19,307 nucleotides of DNA, from the NCBI GenBank assembly GCA_021811925.1, contig JAKAPY010000011.1, positions 1-19,307 on the forward strand. The letters run 5' to 3'. This document shows, in pieces, positions 13,850 through 19,307 of this stretch. The notes beneath the pieces are model-generated. The model was not told the origin of the DNA. It did not search any database and saw nothing but the letters and a program-made list of their open reading frames with translations. Numbering within the stretch: the first letter of the stretch is position 1; the number at the start of each line of letters is the position of its first letter. A program made the translations under genes and the position numbers. Source of the stretch: Thermoplasmata archaeon (lineage in GTDB: Archaea; Thermoplasmatota; Thermoplasmata; Sysuiplasmatales; Sysuiplasmataceae).

Positions 13850-14284
13850 TTGTCCACATCGGGGATCAGCACAACAATCAACGCTCCTTCGAGGTACGTG
13901 AAAGCAGCCAGGCATCCTGGCATGGCCATGTGGTTGACTCACAGGGTAACAGGCGTCTTGATACTGCTCTTTCTGCTGGCCCATCTGGTTGATTTCACAA
14001 ACCTTGCCTTTAACCCGAACATGACTGTGAAGGAGCTGTCCTCGCTCTTCCTTGGCATTCCAAACTTTGTCCTCAACGGGCTGTTCCTTGCGGTCGTCCT
14101 TTTTCACGGTTTCAACGGCATGAGGGTCATTGCAATTGATCTCTTCCCGTCGCTGAGCAGGCATCATAAAGCGGTCATCTGGCTGACCGTCGCGGTGAGC
14201 CTCGTCTCAATTGTGGTGGCTGAGATGATCATGATGCAGTTCGTATACTCCATTGCAGCCTCAGCGGGAGTGCCTCCCTTCTGA
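13850..14284 (+). CDS. sdhC: Succinate dehydrogenase cytochrome b subunit (membrane anchor)
   Basis: A 144-residue, three-TM anchor that carries heme and the quinone site of complex II. The N-terminal segment MWLTHRVTGVLILLF (27-41) holds the H-R-x-T/S-G signature of SdhC. The second helix has LFHGFNGMRVIAID with His86, the expected axial heme ligand, and Asp97. The third helix runs about 108-133. The TTG start is fixed by the TATA box just upstream. It is first in the operon, with sdhA starting 15 nt after its stop. No second anchor (SdhD) follows, which is unusual. Confidence 0.88.
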   Translation: MSTSGISTTINAPSRYVKAARHPGMAMWLTHRVTGVLILLFLLAHLVDFTNLAFNPNMTVKELSSLFLGIPNFVLNGLFLAVVLFHGFNGMRVIAIDLFPSLSRHHKAVIWLTVAVSLVSIVVAEMIMMQFVYSIAASAGVPPF

Positions 14285-14299
14285 ACGCAGAGGATCGAT

Positions 14300-16015
14300 A
14301 TGCAAGCTGTACACCACGATGTCATCGTGATTGGAGGCGGGCTTGCAGGATTGAGAGCAGCGGTGGAGCTTGCAGACTCGGGCATAAACTCGGCTGTTGT
14401 CAGCAGGGTACATCCACTCAGATCACACAGCGTAGCCGCTGAAGGAGGGATAAATGCAGCACTGGGAAATGCAGAGGAAAGCGCTTCTGACAGCCCTGAA
14501 ATCCATGCCTATGACACCGTGAAAGGCAGCGATTACCTTGCGGATCAGGACGCGGTGGAAATACTCGTCAGGGAGGGAATTGACAGGGTATACGAAATGG
14601 AGCACTGGGGAACTCCCTTCAGCAGGACTGACGACGGCAGAATTGCGCAGAGGGCGTTCGGAGGTGGCACCTATCACAGAACTTGCTACTCCGCAGACAA
14701 GACAGGCCATGCGCTTCTTACCACCCTTTACGAACGATCCATCAAGGAGGGAGTAGTGGTATACGAGGAGCATCTGGTGGTCAGGCTTGTACTGAAAAAC
14801 GGAAGAACTGCAGGGGTCGTGGCTCTGGATCTTCTCAGAGGGAAACTTGTTGGCATTGGCGCAAGGGCGCTTGTATTCGCCGGCGGCGGTTTCGGAAGAA
14901 CTTACAGGCACACTACCAACGCTCATATCAACACGGGCCTTGGCACCGCTGTTCCATACTGGGCCGGGGTGCCGCTGAAGGACATGGAGTTCGTCCAGTT
15001 CCATCCAACTTCCCTACCAGGAACTAGCATACTCATCACGGAGGGAGTGAGAGGGGAGGGGGGCATACTGAGGAATGCTTCGGGAGAGAGATTCATGAGC
15101 AGGTATGTGAAGATGCAGCCACCGGATCTAGCTCCAAGGGACATAGTCACCAGGTCAATGATGACTGAGATCGAGGAAGGAAGAGGATTCAACGGCCCCT
15201 GGGGCCCGTACCTGAACCTCGACGTCACGCATCTTCCAAAAAGAATCATAGAAGAAAGGCTTGGGGGCATCAGGGAGCTGTCGCAAAGTTTTGCAGACAT
15301 AGATCCTGAGCGTAAGCCGATACCCGTCATACCTGCCCAGCACTATTCGATGGGCGGCATATCGACGGACAATAACGGGGCAACCCCGGTCCCGGGTGTT
15401 TTTGCTGCGGGCGAGTCCGCTTGTGTGAGCGTCCATGGCGCCAACAGGCTCGGAGGCAACTCGCTGCTCGAAACGCTCGTGTTCGGCAGAAGGGCTGGAA
15501 TAAGTGCTGCATCTTATGTGAAGAAGAACGACATACCGTTTGATGACGCTCTTGTCGAACAGGAGGTCTCCGCCTTCGGCGACTACGTCCAAGGCCTTTT
15601 TTCCAGGGAGGGAGGTAAGAAGATATTCGATCTGGAGTCAGAGCTCCAGGCGATAATGGAGGAAGGCGTTGGTATATTCAGGAACAGGGACGGGCTATCG
15701 AATGCACTTGAAAGACTGAAGGATCTCAGGAAGAGGGTCTGGAACACTGGCGTTTCCGTCCATGCACTACGGTACAATCTCGAGTTCGTAAGAGCAATGG
15801 ATCTCAGAGCAATGACTGATCTTGCAATTGCTGGCACGAAGGGAGCTTTGCTCAGAAATGAGAGCAGGGGCGCCCACTTCAGGAGAGACTTCAGGGAGAG
15901 GAACGACGAAGAATGGATGAAGCACACTGTTGCAACCTTTACCCCTGAAGGCCCGCTCATAAGCTACGACCCGGTAAGGGTGACAAAGTTTGAACCAACA
16001 AGGAGGGTTTACTGA
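14300..16015 (+). CDS. sdhA: Succinate dehydrogenase/fumarate reductase flavoprotein subunit
   Basis: Oxidises succinate to fumarate using covalently bound FAD, in the cytoplasmic head of complex II. The 571-residue length is normal. Motifs in order: the dinucleotide-binding VIGGGLAG (10-17), RSHSVAAEGGINAAL with the FAD-linking His43, FHPT (His235), PPDLAPRDIVTR with catalytic Arg280, HYSMGG (His348), and GANRLGGNSLLE with Arg383. The C-terminal helical domain has ESRGAHFRRDF. All catalytic residues are present. AGAGGATC before the ATG is a good ribosome site. The stop overlaps sdhB by one base. The direction of the reaction (SDH or fumarate reductase) is not decided by sequence, but the context suggests respiration. 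Confidence 0.97.
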   Translation: MQAVHHDVIVIGGGLAGLRAAVELADSGINSAVVSRVHPLRSHSVAAEGGINAALGNAEESASDSPEIHAYDTVKGSDYLADQDAVEILVREGIDRVYEMEHWGTPFSRTDDGRIAQRAFGGGTYHRTCYSADKTGHALLTTLYERSIKEGVVVYEEHLVVRLVLKNGRTAGVVALDLLRGKLVGIGARALVFAGGGFGRTYRHTTNAHINTGLGTAVPYWAGVPLKDMEFVQFHPTSLPGTSILITEGVRGEGGILRNASGERFMSRYVKMQPPDLAPRDIVTRSMMTEIEEGRGFNGPWGPYLNLDVTHLPKRIIEERLGGIRELSQSFADIDPERKPIPVIPAQHYSMGGISTDNNGATPVPGVFAAGESACVSVHGANRLGGNSLLETLVFGRRAGISAASYVKKNDIPFDDALVEQEVSAFGDYVQGLFSREGGKKIFDLESELQAIMEEGVGIFRNRDGLSNALERLKDLRKRVWNTGVSVHALRYNLEFVRAMDLRAMTDLAIAGTKGALLRNESRGAHFRRDFRERNDEEWMKHTVATFTPEGPLISYDPVRVTKFEPTRRVY

Positions 16016-16779
16016 TGATGGAAAAAGGCAAGGTGCATTTCAGAATTTTCAGATTCGATCCAGACAATGACAAGAGATACCATTACGACGAGTATGATGT
16101 GGAAACGCTGCCAGGCGAAGTGGTGCTTTCGGCGCTTCTGGATATTCATAAGAAGGTCGATCCGACACTTTCATTCAAGTATTCCTGCAGAATGGCCGTC
16201 TGCGGTTCATGTGGCATGGTTATAAACGGACAGCAGAGACTTGCATGCAGGACGCAGCTTTCTTCACTGAACGGCTCGGAGGTTGTGGTCGAGCCGCTTT
16301 CTTCAATGCCTGTGGTGAAGGATCTGGTCGTTGATATGGGCAAGTTCTTTGCCAATATGAAGAATATCCAGCCATATCTCATACGGCACTCGGCAGATCC
16401 CGACAAGGAAGTGCTCCAGTCGCCGGATGAGTGGAGAAGAATAGACAGGCTCGTCGACTGCATCTCGTGCGGTGTGTGCACAACTGCCTGCCCCGTGTTC
16501 TGGACAAACCATTCGTACCTTGGGCCAGCGGCTCTTGTGAAGGCATACAGGTTCCTGTCTGATTCAAGGGACGAAGGGTATAACGAGCATATGGAGCAGG
16601 TTGCACTGGACAACGGTGCGCTCACATGCAAGGATGCATACCAGTGCACTGTCAGCTGCCCGAAGAGCATCAATCCGCAGGAGGCAATAGAGGGACTGAG
16701 AGCAATGATGCTGAGAAAAAGGACATGGGAGAAGATCCATTGCCAGTCTGCGGAACAGGCAATTACAACGACGAGCTGA
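16015..16779 (+). CDS. sdhB: Succinate dehydrogenase iron-sulfur subunit
   Basis: Passes electrons from SdhA flavin to quinone through three clusters. The 254-residue protein has an N-terminal ferredoxin fold with [2Fe-2S] ligands C58, C63, C66 and C78. The C-terminal domain has C149, C152, C155 and C215 for [4Fe-4S] and C159, C205 and C211 for [3Fe-4S]. Spacing matches the classical SDH pattern, so this is not the extra-Cys type with a modified third cluster. A strong AGGAGGG at 16001-16007 lies inside the end of sdhA. Either ATG at 16015 or 16018 could start; the first overlaps the sdhA TGA by one base. Confidence 0.96.
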   Translation: MMEKGKVHFRIFRFDPDNDKRYHYDEYDVETLPGEVVLSALLDIHKKVDPTLSFKYSCRMAVCGSCGMVINGQQRLACRTQLSSLNGSEVVVEPLSSMPVVKDLVVDMGKFFANMKNIQPYLIRHSADPDKEVLQSPDEWRRIDRLVDCISCGVCTTACPVFWTNHSYLGPAALVKAYRFLSDSRDEGYNEHMEQVALDNGALTCKDAYQCTVSCPKSINPQEAIEGLRAMMLRKRTWEKIHCQSAEQAITTTS

Positions 16780-16965
16780 CGGTAACCACGATTCACTGCA
16801 TCAATTGAATCTGACAAAGTGAAACGGTATCTCCATCGCGTAAAGACAGATGCCAAAAAGCTATATTCGTGTGTAGTATGTTCTCTTCCGTCCTGAACGA
16901 CCCTCCACTGTCAGTCAGAGTCGCGAGAGGCGGTGCGCGGTGGAGGCTACACACGGTGATATCGA

Positions 16966-17754
16966 GTGACATTTTGTTCAAACTGCGGGACAGAAGTTTC
17001 TGCGCAGGCGAAATTCTGCGCTTCATGCGGCAATTCGCTGGCAGGCCAGGCGCCCGTACAGGCGCAGGGATACCAGACAACCGGTGCCCAACAGGAAACC
17101 AGGACTAGCCGCTACGACTATCTTTCAGATCCGTTACTGCGTAATTACTCTCCGATCCAGCCAGATGGCAGTCTGCCCTTCAGACTGCAGGAAGGGGAAG
17201 TTATTCTCAAGGCGTTCAAGCCGAGCAAGAGAGTGATAGTGAAATTCGCAACTGGCAGCCTGGTGGGCGTTTTCTTCCTGCTCTTTATACTCGTGCCGCT
17301 GGTGCTCAACCTGGCTTCTTCTGCAAACGGACTGGGAGCAAAGAGCGCCCTCTACGGGGTGTATATAGTCGTTGGACTCCTGGTATTGATTTTCCTGATA
17401 GGCCTGATTTTCGGTTATCTTGGCTATTCAAAATACAGGTATTGGATAACAAATCACAGGACAATAGGAAAAAGAGGCATAATCGGCTACAGCCTGGACT
17501 CGATGCCACTCGAAAATGTGGCTGATGTCATTATGATGAGGGGCGTCATGGACAGGATACTTGGAATCGCCAGTCTTTACGTCCAGCCGATTGGTGGCTC
17601 CGGTATGATGATCCCCATGAGAGGGATGGGCCTGAACAGATACTCTGGCAACAACAGCTTCATGGGTCTGCAACCGAATGAGGTGCCTGAGTTGCAGCAG
17701 CTTATATTCCACCTGAGGGACTTAAGGAAAAGAGAGACGGGCCGTATCCTGTAA
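16966..17754 (+). CDS. Zinc-ribbon membrane protein with bacterial PH-like (bPH2) domain
   Basis: A 262-residue protein. Residues 4-21 form a zinc ribbon (C4-x2-C7, C18-x2-C21), followed by a Gln/Ala-rich linker. Two membrane segments lie at about 96-118 and 128-150, and a PH-like domain follows from about 154. The last has the usual landmarks: YRYWITNHRTIGKRGIIG, then SLDSMPLENVADV, and an RILGIASLYV strand. Such proteins are common and uncharacterised; the PH-like domain is presumed to sit on the cytoplasmic membrane face. The GTG at 16966 is forced by an in-frame TGA two codons upstream. No good TATA box is visible at leaderless distance; a weak one (CTATAT) lies at 16861-16866. Confidence 0.85.
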   Translation: MTFCSNCGTEVSAQAKFCASCGNSLAGQAPVQAQGYQTTGAQQETRTSRYDYLSDPLLRNYSPIQPDGSLPFRLQEGEVILKAFKPSKRVIVKFATGSLVGVFFLLFILVPLVLNLASSANGLGAKSALYGVYIVVGLLVLIFLIGLIFGYLGYSKYRYWITNHRTIGKRGIIGYSLDSMPLENVADVIMMRGVMDRILGIASLYVQPIGGSGMMIPMRGMGLNRYSGNNSFMGLQPNEVPELQQLIFHLRDLRKRETGRIL

Positions 17755-17907
17755 TGTGCATTGTGTCAACGGCGCGCCTGCACGGCGTATCTTGATGCAC
17801 CATGTTCCACACCATTAATTGTGGTGAGCATCGATGCCGGCCAGTATCCACGTTTTGACAGAAGTGCATTGATTATCAGGCTGACAGCGCCGTGCCTAAG
17901 GGGAGAG

Positions 17908-18813
17908 TCATTTCCCGTGCCTGAAAATCTTCTTGCCCATGAGAGACTCGAGAAGTTCGACAGCAATCTCGGCCGTGTGATTCCCGGTATCGAGTATTGG
18001 GTTCACCTCGACAAGTTCAGCAGATGATACCTTCCCGGCCTCATGCAGGTCTTCCATCACCAGGTGGGCTTCCCTGTATGTCAGACCGCCCGGAACGGGT
18101 GTGCCTGTTCCCGGTGCCTCCCTGGGGTCAAGGACGTCGATGTCGAAACTCACATGTATGTCATTTACCCCCTTGCCGGCAATCTGAACGGCCTCGTCGA
18201 TCACACGGCCAATGCCAATCTCGTCGACCTCTTTCATTGTGTAGACGGTGATGCGTGAGTCAGCAAGGAGTCCCTGTTCCTTCTCATCTATGCTCCTACA
18301 CCCTATGATGACAGTGTTTTCCTCCAGCGCCTTTGGGGAGCCTCCCCTGAAATAAGACAACTTCCTGGTTCCATATCCGAGTATGGCGCTGAGAGCCATT
18401 CCATGAACGTTGCCGGATGGAGTTGTGTTCTCTGTGTTGAAATCCGCATGCGCGTCAATCCAGATGATGCCTCTCCTTGTCCCATGGGGCGCCAGTCCTG
18501 CGAGCGTCCCTATGGACACTGTCTGATCGCCTCCGATGACAAGAGGAAACATGTCGCGGGATACGCACAGTGACACCCTGTCGGCAATGAAGCCGCAGAC
18601 TTTCAGCACCTCATCAAGGTAGCGGAGCCTCTCATTCCCGGGCCTGGCAATGGACCTGTCGGGTCCCTGTATGTTACCAAAATCGGTAACATCATGGCCC
18701 AGGGCGGAAAGCCTCTCGATCAGCATTGCTATCCTGATCGCAGTTGGCCCCATATCCACACCCCGCCGCTTCTGCCCGAGATCCATGGGCACGCCGATCA
18801 CACCGATCTTCAT
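17908..18813 (-). CDS. Arginase-type ureohydrolase with altered first metal ligand
   Basis: A 301-residue member of the arginase/agmatinase family, which hydrolyses guanidino compounds to urea with two Mn ions. The ATG at 18813 gives the typical opening MKIGVIGVPMDLGQ. Metal motifs: DAHAD (D120, H122, D124) and SFDIDVLDP (D224, D226) are intact, but the usual GGDH is GGDQ (Gln97). Residues that in arginase bind the amino-acid end of arginine are present (N126, S133, H137, D176), as is E269 for the guanidinium, pointing to arginase rather than agmatinase. It converges with the PH-domain gene. A weak TATA-like ACTATCG lies about 24 nt upstream. Confidence 0.88.
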   Translation of the reverse strand: MKIGVIGVPMDLGQKRRGVDMGPTAIRIAMLIERLSALGHDVTDFGNIQGPDRSIARPGNERLRYLDEVLKVCGFIADRVSLCVSRDMFPLVIGGDQTVSIGTLAGLAPHGTRRGIIWIDAHADFNTENTTPSGNVHGMALSAILGYGTRKLSYFRGGSPKALEENTVIIGCRSIDEKEQGLLADSRITVYTMKEVDEIGIGRVIDEAVQIAGKGVNDIHVSFDIDVLDPREAPGTGTPVPGGLTYREAHLVMEDLHEAGKVSSAELVEVNPILDTGNHTAEIAVELLESLMGKKIFRHGK

Positions 18814-18883
18814 TCTTGGCACCCCATAACATCGATAGTCCGTGGATGCATCACATGCCGTAGCACTGGCCGGCAATATGCTG

Positions 18884-19307
18884 TTATTTGAGCACCAGCT
18901 TTCCGTCGGTTACTATTTCGCCGCCTCCTGAAGAGACTGTAGGCTTCTCAACAAAAGCATAAAGGGATTCGCCGAGCCAAACAGAAACGGCGCCTGCGGT
19001 GTTCAGGTCGCGCCCATAACCTGGCCTGAGGAGATGATTCAACCCAAAACCGATGTATTTCAGCGGCGCACCTTTGCCAATGTACCCTTCGAATTTCTCC
19101 CTGAGATCGCCATCCCATTCACCATGAGAGTATGAGACGACTTTCCCGTCCGAAAATTCGATTTCAAGCCCCTGGGCCTTCCGCCCTTCGAAGAAAAACG
19201 AACTGCATTGAAGAGTGCCTTTTGAGCTTGCATTCAGATCAATCGAGTAGAAGCCACCTGGAAGGCTTGACATGTTTATCTTCTTCCTGATGTCATAGTC
19301 GTCGGTC
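18884..19307 (-). CDS. Aminopeptidase-like protein, M29-type C-terminal part (5' end beyond window)
   Basis: The frame is open from the right edge (TDDYDIRKKINM) to the TAA at 18884-18886, so the N-terminal part lies outside. The visible 140 residues begin with SSLPGGFYSIDLNASSKGTL and continue through LEIEFSDGKVVSYS and YIGFGLNHLLRPGYGRDLNT to AGAVSVWLGE. This follows the order of the C-terminal half of thermophilic (M29/aminopeptidase T) metallopeptidases. The Glu and His metal ligands expected there are not clear (FGLNHLL instead of an E-x-GIGTN pattern), so it may be a non-peptidase relative. Family assignment is tentative. It ends 70 nt before the arginase start on the same strand. Confidence 0.55.
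   Translation of the reverse strand, partial: TDDYDIRKKINMSSLPGGFYSIDLNASSKGTLQCSSFFFEGRKAQGLEIEFSDGKVVSYSHGEWDGDLREKFEGYIGKGAPLKYIGFGLNHLLRPGYGRDLNTAGAVSVWLGESLYAFVEKPTVSSGGGEIVTDGKLVLK

Noticed and set aside
14423..15004. 193-codon open frame on the minus strand inside sdhA
   Set aside because: It lies opposite a fully conserved flavoprotein gene; the translation has no domain pattern and is explained by codon bias on the other strand.
16146..16856. 236-codon open frame on the minus strand covering sdhB
   Set aside because: Antisense to an sdhB with all cluster cysteines in place; the antisense protein shows scattered Ser, Cys and His without any motif.
17755..17907. Weak hairpin (17807-17811 with 17820-17824) between convergent genes
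   Set aside because: Five base pairs with an 8-nt loop and no T tract; not enough to call a terminator.
1..19307. CRISPR array, rRNA genes or intact insertion sequence
   Set aside because: No regularly spaced repeats, no rRNA signatures and no intact transposase with terminal repeats were seen.

Overview
The window looks like chromosomal DNA of an archaeon, most likely a euryarchaeon of the Thermoplasmata. This assignment is inference. It rests on an RNase P Rpp21-type subunit beside a CRM-domain protein, a DUF5679 zinc ribbon, and many genes whose start codon (often GTG or TTG) lies 24-35 nt downstream of a TATA-like box, which is the leaderless architecture. AGG/AGA arginine codons also dominate. 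A three-gene succinate dehydrogenase operon suggests respiratory metabolism.

Layout. Positions 1-2775 hold the 3' end of glutamine synthetase and an rnp4-yhbY-serS operon (RNase P subunit, CRM RNA-binding protein, seryl-tRNA synthetase). Positions 2846-4269 hold two uncharacterised membrane proteins and a 52-residue zinc-ribbon gene read leftward, with a tandem-hairpin terminator. Positions 4443-6567 hold two convergent glycosyltransferases (GT-A and GT-B folds); the first is preceded by a possible 7-codon upstream ORF. Positions 6741-8706 hold folC and an overlapping endonuclease III gene. A tRNA-Gly(GCC) lies at 9192-9268.

Positions 9269-12863, directly downstream of that tRNA, form an accessory island. 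It begins with a frameshifted tyrosine-recombinase remnant whose C-terminal end faces the tRNA. It continues, all leftward, with a glycosyltransferase, an FkbM-type methyltransferase, two copies of the same gene tail lying upstream of each of them, a two-TM surface-type protein interrupted by one TAG, and further broken coding sequence. The reading is an old tRNA-targeted insertion that carried cell-surface glycan or surface-protein genes and is decaying.

Conserved chromosome resumes at 12862: a HAD-superfamily protein with a D-x-A motif I, the sdhC-sdhA-sdhB operon, a zinc-ribbon/PH-like membrane protein, a ureohydrolase of arginase type with Gln replacing the first Mn-ligand His, and the 3' end of an aminopeptidase-like gene running off the right edge.

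The most notable points are the open reading frame between rnp4 and yhbY broken only by a TAA, the arginase GGDQ motif, the SDH operon with one small anchor, the D-x-A HAD protein, and the tRNA-Gly/integrase/glycan island with its duplicated gene tail.
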